From NCBI RefSeq assembly GCF_000423925.1, contig NZ_AUIX01000007.1, forward strand, positions 161,998 to 225,997: 64,000 nucleotides of DNA, written 5' to 3'. Numbering within the stretch: the first letter of the stretch is position 1; every line of letters starts with the position of its first letter. Under the pieces are notes generated by a model that saw only the letters and a list, made by a program, of their open reading frames with translations, did no database searches and was not told the DNA's origin. Both the position numbers and the translations under genes were made by a program. The stretch is from Butyrivibrio sp. VCD2006 (GTDB taxonomy: Bacteria > Bacillota > Clostridia > Lachnospirales > Lachnospiraceae). This document shows positions 55,786 through 64,000 of this stretch, piece by piece.

Positions 55786-55829
55786 CCACCATATGACTTG
55801 AAAATGATGTCATATGGTGGCTTTTTATT
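55786..55829 (+). terminator. intrinsic terminator after murA
   Basis: A 12-bp stem (55786-55797 with 55809-55820) is followed by CTTTTTATTT. It lies between the convergent murA and HD-GYP genes and may also stop minus-strand transcripts weakly. Confidence 0.9.
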
Positions 55830-55845
55830 TGATAGAAAATCCTTT

Positions 55846-56922
55846 TTATAAAATTTCTTCGATATACAACTCAGGATGCTGAGTCAGGTCAAGATAATCA
55901 TTATCGATTTTTATAGTAGGCCTCGATAAATGATCCCTGTTTATGAAGATTATTTCACCTTCACGACCATCGTTTAGTCTTACTCTATTCAGAAGATAAG
56001 TGTTAACGATGTTTTGAAGGAAAGTCATTATTGCGTTAGTATCGTATTTCTGAAGACCTTCTGACTCAAACATCTCTATCGCGATGAAAGGACACAGAGG
56101 ATCTCTGTACACTCTTGCGGAAGTCATCGCATCATAGACATCAGCAATCGATACACATTTTGCAAAGAAATCGATCTGAGGCCCCTTTAGTCTTGCCGGG
56201 TATCCTGTTCCATCACAGCGCTCATGGTGCATAAGTGCGGCATTTTTAACATGGTCGCTCAGATTAAGGTCTGTAAGTATTACATAACCCTGGGCAGGAT
56301 GCGTCTGGACTACAGTATATTCTGCAGAAGTAAGATCTGATGGCTTTGTAATTATTTCATTAGGAATAAGAAGCTTACCGATATCATGCAAAAGCCCGCA
56401 TTCTGTAAGAACCAGAATGTCATCTTCACTCATCTTAAGCCACTGTCCGAGAATATTACAGATCATTGCAACGCTTATGCAATGAACGTAGGTGGCATCA
56501 TCATAGCTTCTTAAACTGTGGATCATATCAAAAAGATTAGAGGAGCTGTTGCTCTTGTGGATCAGATCATAGATCGGAGAAATCATAGAATCCACATCAA
56601 AGTGTTCCTTGTCATTTATAAGCACCTCTATTCCAGCCTTGAATTTGGATGCACAATTCTCGAAGTCACGCTTAAACTCTTTAAACTCCTCAGTCTGTCT
56701 TAGCCTGGCAGCATAAGAACGACTGTTGTCCTGTGGAGGAATCAGGTCATCTGGTGGATCTTCGACGAGAACGTTCAAAATCGAATAAAAAGAAAGTTTT
56801 GTGATAGCCTGATTGTCCAGAACAGTCCCTTTAGGTAAAATCAGCTGGTTGTTATCATGAGCATATACGTTGTCCGACAAAACCATGCCGGGAACAAGTT
56901 TTTTAGTAATCAACCGTTTCAT
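55846..56922 (-). CDS. HD-GYP domain c-di-GMP phosphodiesterase
   Basis: This 358-residue soluble protein has an N-terminal region of ~100 residues (KKLVPGMVLSDNVYAHDNN, as in other HD-GYP proteins) and a C-terminal HD-GYP domain with LLHDIGKLLIP, HHERCDGTGYPARLKG and DVYDAMTSARVYRDP. The metal-binding His and Asp residues and the GYP loop are intact, so cleavage of c-di-GMP to pGpG or GMP is expected. ATG 56920-56922 is chosen over the TTG just upstream. Its ribosome site lies in a long inverted repeat. Confidence 0.9.
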   Translation of the reverse strand: MKRLITKKLVPGMVLSDNVYAHDNNQLILPKGTVLDNQAITKLSFYSILNVLVEDPPDDLIPPQDNSRSYAARLRQTEEFKEFKRDFENCASKFKAGIEVLINDKEHFDVDSMISPIYDLIHKSNSSSNLFDMIHSLRSYDDATYVHCISVAMICNILGQWLKMSEDDILVLTECGLLHDIGKLLIPNEIITKPSDLTSAEYTVVQTHPAQGYVILTDLNLSDHVKNAALMHHERCDGTGYPARLKGPQIDFFAKCVSIADVYDAMTSARVYRDPLCPFIAIEMFESEGLQKYDTNAIMTFLQNIVNTYLLNRVRLNDGREGEIIFINRDHLSRPTIKIDNDYLDLTQHPELYIEEIL

Positions 56923-56928
56923 CAAGAA

Positions 56929-57009
56929 GGCGCCTCATTGACAATTTTTAGTGAATAAAGATACAAATTAATCTTATTGTTCACTGGTACAAAAGTCAAT
57001 AAAGGCGCC
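56929..57009 (-). promoter_or_regulatory. nested inverted repeats in the HD-GYP leader
   Basis: Outer arms 56929-56942 and 56995-57009 match in reverse complement over 13 positions (GGCGCCT and ATTGAC blocks). Inner arms near 56950-56962 and 56971-56985 match with a 2-base bulge. On the minus strand the only GAGG ribosome site (56933-56936) lies within the outer arm, so the folded leader would hide it. Confidence 0.6.
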
Positions 57010-57056
57010 ATTTTCATGCTATAAAAAATCGATAAATAATATATAAAATATGTCAA

Positions 57057-57827
57057 TTAAATCTCTGTTTTAGCAGTTTCTTTTCTTACTGAAGCAAGTG
57101 ATGAGTTCTTTATTACCGGACTAAGCTGCTTGTAAACAAGAAGAGTGATGATACTGATCACTGAACCCTTAAGCAGATTGACAGGAGCGACTGCGAAAAG
57201 GATGAAAGTAAACATGTTGTTGATGGCGGGATTGATAATTGTTCCCATTTCTATAAGTGACTCAACAGGTATTCCACCGTAAAGTTTGGCATAAGCAGGA
57301 AGCAGATAGAAAGCATTTAATGAACTTCCTACAATGGTGATGAACATTGTAGCAGCGAGACAGGAGATCATGGCTGTCTGACGATTTTTTCTGAAAATAT
57401 AAATTATAGATGCGGGAAGGACATAGCTGCAGCCGATAATGAAGTTTGCAAGCTCCCCGATGAAAGCTGAATTTGTACCGTTAAGAATAAGATGAAGCAG
57501 GATTTTAACAAACTCGATCATAACACCTGTCATAGGTCCAAACGCAAATCCTGCGATAACTGCAGGTAAATCTGAGATGTCAAGCTTGTAGAAGCTGGGT
57601 GCGAAAGGCATTGGAAGCTCAAAGAACATCAGAACGGCGGATATTGCTGAGAATATTCCAATGATTACTATCTTTCTTGTGGTCAACCCGGTATTGATGC
57701 TACCGTTTCGCTTAGCTACATATGCTTCAGCGAGTTTTGAAACTGCAAACATGGCTACTATCAACAGTATAAAAACTGCGACCATAGCGGTATTCTCCAT
57801 AATTGAAGTTAATAAGTTGTTTTTCAT
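57057..57827 (-). CDS. ribU: riboflavin ECF transporter substrate-binding (S) component
   Basis: This 256-residue membrane protein has about six helices with FFELPMPFAPSFYKLDISDL and PAVIAGFAFGPMTGVMIEFVK, the signature of RibU-type S components. It binds riboflavin and imports it with a shared energising module (EcfA/A'/T) encoded elsewhere. It is longer than typical RibU (~190-210 residues), with an extra N-terminal helix. AGGAGG precedes the start (57836-57841). An FMN riboswitch upstream confirms control by flavin. Confidence 0.93.
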   Translation of the reverse strand: MKNNLLTSIMENTAMVAVFILLIVAMFAVSKLAEAYVAKRNGSINTGLTTRKIVIIGIFSAISAVLMFFELPMPFAPSFYKLDISDLPAVIAGFAFGPMTGVMIEFVKILLHLILNGTNSAFIGELANFIIGCSYVLPASIIYIFRKNRQTAMISCLAATMFITIVGSSLNAFYLLPAYAKLYGGIPVESLIEMGTIINPAINNMFTFILFAVAPVNLLKGSVISIITLLVYKQLSPVIKNSSLASVRKETAKTEI

Positions 57828-57892
57828 GGTGTGTTCCTCCTGATTATATCGGGGAGGATAATGACTAGACTATGCGCTCTAATTCAGAAAAT

Positions 57893-57922
57893 AAAAAACG
57901 AATCAACAAAGATGCTGATTCG
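57893..57922 (-). terminator. riboswitch-controlled terminator before ribU
   Basis: On the minus strand a 7-bp stem (CGAATCA with TGATTCG, 57899-57922) is followed by TTTTTT at 57893-57898. It lies between the FMN aptamer and ribU and is the likely expression platform. Confidence 0.8.
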
Positions 57923-57947
57923 GGGAACTGAAAAAATCATAAACGAC

Positions 57948-58068
57948 ATCTTCTATCATCCAGACTATACTGTCGGTTTTGGAATCTCACCAAATCGGCC
58001 ACCGAAGTGGTTCGCGGACTTCTGAAAACAGTCACCGCCGGTAGGGAATTGCACCCTGCCCCGAAGAT
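57948..58068 (-). ncRNA. FMN riboswitch (RFN element)
   Basis: The minus strand shows the conserved RFN blocks in order: CTTCGGGGCAGGG, AATTCCCTACCGGCGGT, AGTCCGCGA, TTGGTGAGATTCCAA and ACCGACAGTATAGTCTGGATG. The closing stem ATCTTC/GAAGAT is formed by 58063-58068 and 57948-57953. The family binds FMN and turns off riboflavin synthesis or uptake genes. Here it controls ribU, most likely by transcription termination. Confidence 0.97.
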
Positions 58069-58083
58069 TATTTTTACCCATTC

Positions 58084-58111
58084 ATTATATAACACATAAG
58101 CCTATCGTCAA
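58084..58111 (-). promoter_or_regulatory. promoter of the FMN riboswitch-ribU transcript
   Basis: On the minus strand TTGACG (58106-58111) and TATAAT (58084-58089) are 16 bases apart. The expected start lies about 10 bases before the aptamer. Confidence 0.8.
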
Positions 58112-58164
58112 TACCTTTTGGGCTCTGACTTGCTTTTTTTTGAACGCTGGAATATTCTGATTAT

Positions 58165-58605
58165 ATGAGTACAATTTTAGAAACATATTCTGCGGAGGAG
58201 ACCTTCGCATTTGGTAAGCGCATAGGAGAAACAGCTGCACCCGGATCAGTTTACACGCTGATTGGGGATCTTGGTGTGGGCAAAACAGTACTTACCCAGG
58301 GCGTTGCAGCGGGTTTGGGAATAGAGGGGCCGGTTAACAGTCCGACCTTTACAATTCTTCAGGTTTATGATGAAGGAAGGATTCCGTTCTATCATTTTGA
58401 TGTTTACAGAATAGGTGATGTCAGTGAGATGGATGAGATCGGATATGAGGATTACTTCTATGGACAGGGACTTTGCTTCATAGAATGGGCAAACCTCATT
58501 GAAGAAATACTTCCCGAAAAATACATGGAGATTCGAATTGAAAAGGATCTTAAGAAAGGAACGGAATATCGTCGCATTACGCTTGATACGATAGATAACA
58601 GATAA
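58165..58605 (+). CDS. tsaE: tRNA t6A biosynthesis ATPase
   Basis: This 146-residue protein has Walker A GDLGVGKTVL near residue 33, NSPTFTILQVYDEG, FYHFDVYRIGD and FIEWANLIEEILP, all diagnostic of TsaE. It works with TsaB and TsaD in making the t6A modification of tRNAs that read ANN codons. It starts a compact plus-strand unit with tsaB-rimI and rnz, and is divergent from the ribU riboswitch. No clear promoter was found in front of it. Confidence 0.94.
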   Translation: MSTILETYSAEETFAFGKRIGETAAPGSVYTLIGDLGVGKTVLTQGVAAGLGIEGPVNSPTFTILQVYDEGRIPFYHFDVYRIGDVSEMDEIGYEDYFYGQGLCFIEWANLIEEILPEKYMEIRIEKDLKKGTEYRRITLDTIDNR

Positions 58606-58609
58606 AATT

Positions 58610-59845
58610 ATGAAGATATTGGCGCTGGATACATCAGGGCTTGTCTGCACAGTTGCTGTAATGGAGGACGACAGACTCTTATCGGAGTTTTCTATTCAGC
58701 ATAAGATAACACATTCTGAACTCTTACTTCCAATGATGGAACAGATCAGAGACAGAATAGCCCTCGATTTAAATACAATAGATGCCGTGGCTGTTTCGGC
58801 AGGTCCCGGATCATTTACAGGACTTCGCATCGGATGCGCGACTGCTAAAGGATTATGCCTTGCCATGGGCAAGCCTATGATAGCAGTTCCTACCCTTGAT
58901 GCAATGGCATACCAGTTTTATGGAAGTGAATATGTAATCTGTCCTATGATGGATGCCAGACGTAGTCAGGTGTACACCGGAATTTATTCATTTATCCCTG
59001 AAAAGGAAAGTGAACAAACAAACGAAATGTATTTCACAATGAAGACCATTAAGCCTCAGTCGGCCATGGCAGTGGATGAGATTGCAGCAGAGCTTAATGG
59101 ACTTGGAAAAACTGTGATATTACTTGGTGATGGTATACCTGTCTACAGAGACAAGCTTGACGAACTTTTGAAGGTGAACTATATTCTTGCACCTGCGCAT
59201 ATGAACAGACAACGTGCATCTGCACTTGCTGCTCTTGCTGAAGTGTATTTCAGAGAAGGAAAAACTGTTGATGCGGACAGCTTTTCACCTGAATATCTAA
59301 GATCATCGCAAGCTGAACGTGAAGCTAAGGAGAAGGCCGCAGGAAAAGAGCCTGTTAAGAGAAGCGATAAAAAATCCGTAACTTCTGCCAAATCAGTTTA
59401 TATAAGAGACCTTAAGGCTGAAGACATCACTGCTGCGGCTGAAGTTGAGAAAGCGTGTCTTAAGGCTGAGGCCTGGACTGAGAAGCAGCTTTTGGAAGCA
59501 AGCACAAGAGACGATACGGTATATCTTGTTGCGGAGGTTTCAGGAGAAGTTGTCGGACTTTGTGGTGTGAGGAACATATCAGGCGATGGAGAAGTAACTA
59601 ACGTTTCTGTATCAGAGCGCTACAGAGGAAAAGGAATTGCCTTTGAAATGCTTGAAAAACTCCTTCTTCGTGGCAAAGCAATAGGTTGTGAAAACTTTAC
59701 TCTGGAAGTGCGCGGTGAAAACAAAGCAGCCAGAGGCTTATATGAAAAACTCGGATTTGCTAATGAAGGTGCAAGACCAGGCTTTTATGAGAGCCCAAAG
59801 GATGACGCAATAATTTATTGGAAGAGAAATAATACGAATGATTGA
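58610..59845 (+). CDS. tsaB: TsaB fused to RimI-type acetyltransferase
   Basis: This 411-residue protein joins a TsaB domain (residues 1 to ~230: ILALDTSGLVCTVAVMEDD, VSAGPGSFTGLRIGCATAKG) to a GNAT domain (about 265-411: VYIRDLKAEDI, VTNVSVSERYRGKGIAFEML, NKAARGLYEKLGF) of the RimI type. A basic linker connects them. TsaB is a partner of TsaD in t6A synthesis, and RimI acetylates ribosomal protein S18 in other bacteria. The two are adjacent separate genes in many Firmicutes. The fusion starts 4 bases after tsaE and overlaps rnz by 8. Confidence 0.92.
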   Translation: MKILALDTSGLVCTVAVMEDDRLLSEFSIQHKITHSELLLPMMEQIRDRIALDLNTIDAVAVSAGPGSFTGLRIGCATAKGLCLAMGKPMIAVPTLDAMAYQFYGSEYVICPMMDARRSQVYTGIYSFIPEKESEQTNEMYFTMKTIKPQSAMAVDEIAAELNGLGKTVILLGDGIPVYRDKLDELLKVNYILAPAHMNRQRASALAALAEVYFREGKTVDADSFSPEYLRSSQAEREAKEKAAGKEPVKRSDKKSVTSAKSVYIRDLKAEDITAAAEVEKACLKAEAWTEKQLLEASTRDDTVYLVAEVSGEVVGLCGVRNISGDGEVTNVSVSERYRGKGIAFEMLEKLLLRGKAIGCENFTLEVRGENKAARGLYEKLGFANEGARPGFYESPKDDAIIYWKRNNTND

Positions 59846-60767
59846 TGTATGTCTACTTGGAACTGGCGGAATGATGCCGCTCCCAAACAGATACCTTACT
59901 GCACTTATGGTTAGATATAACGGAAAGTGCATATTAATAGACTGCGGTGAAGGCACGCAGATTGCATTAAAGAAAAGCGGCTGGAGTCCCAAGCCTATAG
60001 ATATGATCTGTTTTACTCATTATCACGCGGATCATATTTCGGGACTTCCCGGAATGCTGCTTACCATGGGAAATGCAGAGAGAACAGAGCCCTTACTTAT
60101 AGCAGGCCCTAAAGGTCTCGAGCGTGTGGTTAAGGCTTTAAGAACAATCGCGCCTGAACTGCCATTTCCTATAGAATATCATGAAATAACAGATGCAACA
60201 GATGAGATGACCTTGCCTGGAATGCCTGAATTCAGGATCAAGGCTTTTAAGGTCAATCACAATATCACTTGCTATGGATATTCTATGAACCTTGATAGAA
60301 TTGGAAAGTTCAATGTTGAGGCTGCAAAAGCTAATGGAATAGAGCAAAAATACTGGAATCCTCTTCAGAAAGGAGCAATAATCCACACTGAGGATGGCAG
60401 AGTCTTTACCCCCGATATGGTTCTTGGAGAAGCAAGAAAGGGAATTCACCTTACCTATGTTACGGATTCAAGACCTACCGATGGAATAATCGAAAATGCC
60501 ATGGATTCAGATTTATTTATATGTGAAGGAATGTATGGTGAGCCCGATAAGCTTCAGAAGGCTAAGGAAAATAGACACATGACTATATATGAAGCAGCGG
60601 AGCTTGCAAAAAAAGCTCATGTTAAGGAAATGTGGCTTACGCATTACAGCCCATCGCTTGTTAATCCAAAGGAATTTTTACCAAAAGCCAAGGAAATCTT
60701 TAAGAACACGATTGCTACAAAAGATGGCCGAACGATAACGTTAAGATTTGATGACGATACTGAATAA
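59838..60767 (+). CDS. rnz: ribonuclease Z (tRNA 3' processing)
   Basis: This 309-residue metallo-beta-lactamase-fold enzyme has LGTGGMMPLPNR at the N-terminus, the zinc motif THYHADHISGLPG near residue 60, and later TDSRPTDGI and WLTHYSPS. It trims the 3' ends of tRNA precursors that lack an encoded CCA. Both tRNA genes in this window lack CCA, which fits. Its start overlaps the tsaB-rimI stop by 8 bases. Confidence 0.92.
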   Translation: MIDVCLLGTGGMMPLPNRYLTALMVRYNGKCILIDCGEGTQIALKKSGWSPKPIDMICFTHYHADHISGLPGMLLTMGNAERTEPLLIAGPKGLERVVKALRTIAPELPFPIEYHEITDATDEMTLPGMPEFRIKAFKVNHNITCYGYSMNLDRIGKFNVEAAKANGIEQKYWNPLQKGAIIHTEDGRVFTPDMVLGEARKGIHLTYVTDSRPTDGIIENAMDSDLFICEGMYGEPDKLQKAKENRHMTIYEAAELAKKAHVKEMWLTHYSPSLVNPKEFLPKAKEIFKNTIATKDGRTITLRFDDDTE

Positions 60768-60804
60768 GTTTTTTTCCATGTGAGATTCTATATGAGGAGG
60801 AACT

Positions 60805-61395
60805 ATGGAAGAGTCAACAAAGAGCGGTATTATCAGAGCAATAATAATCATGGTTCTTGCAGCACTGATAGTTTTATCTGTGTTTGTGATCATTACAAGA
60901 AACCGTAAAGACCCAAATACAACTACGGAGGATCAGGAGCTTACTGAGGTTCAGAAGATAACAACCCTTGATCTTTCAAAAAACTATCCCCAAACTCCTT
61001 CAACAGTGGTTGATCTCTATGCGCGTATCATGAAAGTGATGTACAAACAGGAGTACACCGATGATGAGTTCAAACAGATGGCCAATGTTCTTGCTGGCAC
61101 ATTTGATAGTGAACTGTTGGCAAATCAGAGTAATTGGCCTGATAGCCTCAGAAACGAGGTCAATGAAAAGCGGGCAGGAGATTATTCCATCCCAAATTAT
61201 GAAGTTCTTACTTCGGATCTACAGGAGAAGAGATCTAACGGTGAAGAAATCGCCAATGTACTTGCAAAGATAAACCTTAGGCATGGTACACATACAACAC
61301 CATATAATTATTTATTTGTCCTGCGCAAAGATTCAGAGGGACTCTGGAAAATATTGGGCTGGACAATATCAGAAGCAACGGACACGGAAAAGTAA
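60805..61395 (+). CDS. single-helix membrane protein, unknown
   Basis: This 196-residue protein has one N-terminal helix (residues ~9-29) and an outside domain with PQTPSTVVDLYARIMKVMYK and LFVLRKDSEGLWKILGW, which looks like a small alpha+beta fold. It resembles an uncharacterised Lachnospiraceae family (possibly DUF6715, recalled and not checked). GAGGAGG precedes ATG. It sits between rnz and tsaD, 3 bases before the latter, but nothing indicates a role in tRNA work. Confidence 0.7.
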   Translation: MEESTKSGIIRAIIIMVLAALIVLSVFVIITRNRKDPNTTTEDQELTEVQKITTLDLSKNYPQTPSTVVDLYARIMKVMYKQEYTDDEFKQMANVLAGTFDSELLANQSNWPDSLRNEVNEKRAGDYSIPNYEVLTSDLQEKRSNGEEIANVLAKINLRHGTHTTPYNYLFVLRKDSEGLWKILGWTISEATDTEK

Positions 61396-61398
61396 ACT

Positions 61399-62544
61399 AT
61401 GGAAAATATGAATCCTGAAAAGATAACGCGCCGTACCGAAGAGGACGGCGTAATCTTTATGTCAATTAAAAATGAAGAAAACAGAGCAGAAGGTGAGACC
61501 GATAAGGATATCACTATTCTTGCTATTGAAAGTAGCTGTGATGAAACCGCAGCCGCTGTAGTAAGGAACGGAAGAGAAGTCCTGTCTAATATAATCTCGT
61601 CTCAGATTGCGCTCCACACAATTTATGGAGGCGTAGTACCTGAGATTGCTTCCAGAAAACACGTGGAAAAGATTAATGGATGTGTACGAGCAGCACTTGA
61701 TGAGGCACATCTTGAGCTCGATGATATTGACGCTATTGCTGTAACATATGGCCCCGGACTGGTCGGTGCGCTTCTTGTTGGCGTGTCGGAAGCCAAGGCC
61801 CTTAGCTTTGTCACGGGAAAACCGCTTGTTGGAGTGCATCATATTGAAGGACATATCTGTGCAAATTATATAGAGGACAAGAACCTTAAGCCTCCTTTTA
61901 TGTGCCTTGTGGCATCAGGCGGTCATTCTCACCTCGTATATGTAAAGGACTACGGCGAATACGATATTATTGGCCAGACAAGAGATGATGCAGCAGGTGA
62001 AGCTTTTGACAAAGTAGCCAGAGCAATAGGACTTGGTTATCCCGGTGGCCCCAAGGTTGATGCTGCTGCAAAAGAGGGTAACCCTGATGCAATCGCTTTT
62101 CCGAGAGCAAAGACTACAGAAAAATCCTATGATTTCAGCTTCAGCGGATTGAAATCTGCTGTTTTGAATTACCTTAATCAGGCGGAGATGAAGGGTGAAG
62201 AGGTAAACAAAAACGATGTTGCAGCATCTTTTCAGAAGGCTGTTGTTGATGTGCTCACAGAGCATACAATGGAAGCTGCAGCTGAGTATGGTTGCAACAA
62301 AATTGCTATAGCAGGTGGAGTGGCTTCAAATACAGCTTTAAGAGAGAGGCTTGAAGAGGAGTGCAAGAAACGCGGATACACGTTCTATAGACCATCACCT
62401 GTACTTTGTACGGATAATGCAGCAATGATTGGCTCTGCGGGCTACTATGAATTCCTCAAGGGAGTTCGTAGCGGTATGGATTTAAATGCAGTTCCCAATC
62501 TTCCTTTGGGAAATAGGGAGAGAAGGTATCACGGAAGATCATGA
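61399..62544 (+). CDS. tsaD: tRNA t6A threonylcarbamoyltransferase
   Basis: This 381-residue enzyme has [16 protein letters not shown], the metal-binding [43 protein letters not shown] and [11 protein letters not shown], all diagnostic of TsaD. It transfers threonylcarbamoyl to adenosine 37 of tRNA. The first ~38 residues are not conserved, and an internal ATG at 61459 could be the real start, as the ribosome site before 61399 is weak. It works with TsaB and TsaE encoded just upstream. Confidence 0.94.
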   Translation: MENMNPEKITRRTEEDGVIFMSIKNEENRAEGETDKDITILAIESSCDETAAAVVRNGREVLSNIISSQIALHTIYGGVVPEIASRKHVEKINGCVRAALDEAHLELDDIDAIAVTYGPGLVGALLVGVSEAKALSFVTGKPLVGVHHIEGHICANYIEDKNLKPPFMCLVASGGHSHLVYVKDYGEYDIIGQTRDDAAGEAFDKVARAIGLGYPGGPKVDAAAKEGNPDAIAFPRAKTTEKSYDFSFSGLKSAVLNYLNQAEMKGEEVNKNDVAASFQKAVVDVLTEHTMEAAAEYGCNKIAIAGGVASNTALRERLEEECKKRGYTFYRPSPVLCTDNAAMIGSAGYYEFLKGVRSGMDLNAVPNLPLGNRERRYHGRS

Positions 62545-62559
62545 TATAGGTGAAAACAT

Positions 62560-63276
62560 ATGAAAACAACGGCTATCGTACTCGCTGCGGGAAGTGGCAG
62601 CAGAATGAAAAGTAGTGTAAGAAAGCAGTATATGGAAATAATGGGGAAACCATTACTTTTGTATGCTCTCGAGGAGTTTGAAAACAGCTTCATTGATGAG
62701 ATTATTCTTGTACTGCCTGCTGAGGATATACAGCATATAAAAGAGAATATTATAGAGCCAGCCGGTTTTTCTAAAATAAAAGCGCTGGTATCTGGCGGAA
62801 GCACAAGATATCACAGTGTAAGACTTGGACTTGAAGCGGCCTCTGAAGATACAGAGGCTGTTTTTATTCATGATGGAGCAAGACCATTTGTCAGTAGCGA
62901 TATTCTGGAAAGAGCATTGGACGCAGTAAAAGAATTCGGAGCTTGTGTAGTCGGAATGCCTGTAAAGGATACGATTAAGCTATCGGATGAGAATGGCTTT
63001 GCAAAGACAACTGTCGACAGGGCAAGAACTTGGATGATACAGACCCCACAGACGTTTTTGTATCCTGAAATTCTAGATCTATATGAAGAACTTGCAAGAA
63101 GAGAATCAGAATTACTTGATAGAGGAATCAATATTACCGATGATGCTATGGTAATGGAGACACTCGGAAAACGAAAGGTGAAACTGGTCGATGGGTCTTA
63201 CGACAATATAAAAATTACTACTCCCGATGATATTATTTTGGCAGAATCGATTATTAAGAGAAAAAATCAAGCTTAA
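62560..63276 (+). CDS. ispD: 2-C-methyl-D-erythritol 4-phosphate cytidylyltransferase
   Basis: This 238-residue enzyme has VLAAGSGSRMKSSVRKQYME, the nucleotide-binding signature, HDGARPFVSSD, GMPVKDTIKL and IQTPQTF. It makes CDP-methylerythritol in the non-mevalonate isoprenoid pathway, which supplies the polyprenyl carriers needed for wall and polysaccharide synthesis. Length matches the family. The ribosome site before ATG 62560 is weak. It is the last protein gene before the tRNA/rRNA unit. The related TarI enzyme is an alternative but less likely. Confidence 0.88.
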   Translation: MKTTAIVLAAGSGSRMKSSVRKQYMEIMGKPLLLYALEEFENSFIDEIILVLPAEDIQHIKENIIEPAGFSKIKALVSGGSTRYHSVRLGLEAASEDTEAVFIHDGARPFVSSDILERALDAVKEFGACVVGMPVKDTIKLSDENGFAKTTVDRARTWMIQTPQTFLYPEILDLYEELARRESELLDRGINITDDAMVMETLGKRKVKLVDGSYDNIKITTPDDIILAESIIKRKNQA

Positions 63277-63341
63277 AAAGGCTCTGAAACCCGCATAAAT
63301 ACTGGGAAAATTAAATTTATAAAAAAATAATCAATTTTGTA

Positions 63342-63370
63342 TTGACAACCCTTTGCCATATGGATATAAT
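63342..63370 (+). promoter_or_regulatory. consensus promoter of the tRNA-Ser/rRNA unit
   Basis: TTGACA at 63342-63347 and TATAAT at 63365-63370 are perfect hexamers with a 17-base spacer, about 48 bases upstream of the first tRNA gene. Confidence 0.92.
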
Positions 63371-63417
63371 AAATTTCGCGCTGCTGAGGAAAGCAAAACA
63401 ACAGCGAAACAAAATAT

Positions 63418-63503
63418 GGAGCGATATCGAAGCGGTCATAACGAGGCGGTCTTGAAAACCGTTTGGCGGCAACGCCACGAGGGTTCGAATCCCTCTCGCT
63501 CCG
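63418..63503 (+). tRNA. tRNA-Ser (anticodon TGA)
   Basis: The acceptor arms GGAGCGA (63418-63424) and TCGCTCC (63496-63502) pair fully. The anticodon loop CTTGAAA gives TGA at 63453-63455. A long variable arm and GGTTCGAATCC T-loop are present. CCA is not encoded. Confidence 0.96.
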
Positions 63504-63541
63504 CTCAAAATTGAAGAGTGAAGAAATAAGTCAACACTTTT

Positions 63542-63630
63542 GCAGAAGTACTCAAGAGGTTGAAGAGACACCCCTGGAAAGGGTGCAGGTCGTTAACAGC
63601 GGCGCGAGGGTTCAAATCCCTCCTTCTGCG
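63542..63630 (+). tRNA. tRNA-Ser (anticodon GGA)
   Basis: The acceptor arms GCAGAAG (63542-63548) and CTTCTGC (63623-63629) pair fully. The anticodon loop CTGGAAA gives GGA at 63576-63578. A long variable arm and GGTTCAAATCC T-loop are present. CCA is not encoded. Confidence 0.96.
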
Positions 63631-63811
63631 TTCCTCATCAGTAATACTGATGAGCAGCACTTTGACAATAAAATAGTAATGCAACCCTGAAAATTCCAAA
63701 AAGAATATTCAGAGAACAAAACAACCTAACTAAAGGTAAAACGGACAGAACAAAAGCCAAGCTTAAGTTCTGGTCAGACGAACGATCTGATCGCATTTAG
63801 CGAAAAGATAC

Positions 63812-64000
<189 letters not shown>

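Noticed and set aside
63463..63699. ORFs on both strands over the tRNA genes
   Set aside because: Both tRNA genes fold fully and no coding motif is present, so these frames are chance products of the RNA genes.

Overview
The window looks like chromosomal DNA of a low-GC Gram-positive Clostridia, most likely a Lachnospiraceae close to Butyrivibrio or Pseudobutyrivibrio. The evidence is the start of a 16S rRNA gene at the right edge, an FMN riboswitch upstream of a RibU-type transporter, strong Shine-Dalgarno sites with several TTG and GTG starts, a GH115 alpha-glucuronidase, and a tsaB-rimI fusion next to tsaE and tsaD. The genus is an inference from memory of 16S signatures and was not searched.

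Layout. (a) 1-1388: the N-terminal part of a degenerate-GGDEF/EAL protein on the minus strand. (b) 1.7-7.9 kb: a cytoplasmic GH115 enzyme converging on a GH88/105-like hydrolase and a Wzx-type flippase. (c) 7.9-51.2 kb: one very large cell-surface polysaccharide locus. It holds a UDP-glucuronate epimerase, several GT-C-like multi-pass proteins (one ArnT-like), a radical SAM/SPASM protein, polyprenyl-phosphate sugar synthases, two MBOAT/SGNH acyl-transfer modules flanking uridine kinase, an ArnE/ArnF-like small transporter pair, rmlB-rmlA-rmlC without rmlD, a Wzm/Wzt ABC exporter, a methyltransferase-kinase protein resembling WbdD, five GT2 proteins, phosphoglucomutase, a WbaP-like initiating phosphotransferase and a LytR-CpsA-Psr ligase. 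(d) 51.2-57.8 kb: small alarmone synthetase, a coiled-coil membrane protein, an M23/LysM/G5 endopeptidase, MurA, an HD-GYP phosphodiesterase and RibU. (e) 58.1-63.3 kb: tsaE, tsaB-rimI, rnz, a hypothetical membrane protein, tsaD and ispD. (f) 63.3-64.0 kb: a consensus promoter, two tRNA-Ser genes and the first part of a 16S rRNA gene.

How the genes may work together (inference). Pgm and Rml enzymes make dTDP-sugars. The WbaP-like enzyme starts the lipid-linked chain and the GT2 enzymes extend it. The WbdD-like protein may cap it, Wzm/Wzt export it and the LCP protein attach it to peptidoglycan. Outside the membrane, polyprenyl-phosphate sugars made by the two DPM/GtrB-like enzymes may be flipped by the small transporter pair and used by GT-C enzymes for side-branch decoration, while the two MBOAT/SGNH modules add acyl groups. 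The separate Wzx flippase implies a second product or route.

No transposase, integrase, CRISPR array or phage gene was seen. The most interesting non-coding signals are a nested inverted repeat that encloses the ribosome-binding site of the HD-GYP gene, a 13-bp perfect inverted repeat in the LCP leader, and a hairpin-rich 343-base gap after the alarmone synthetase gene.
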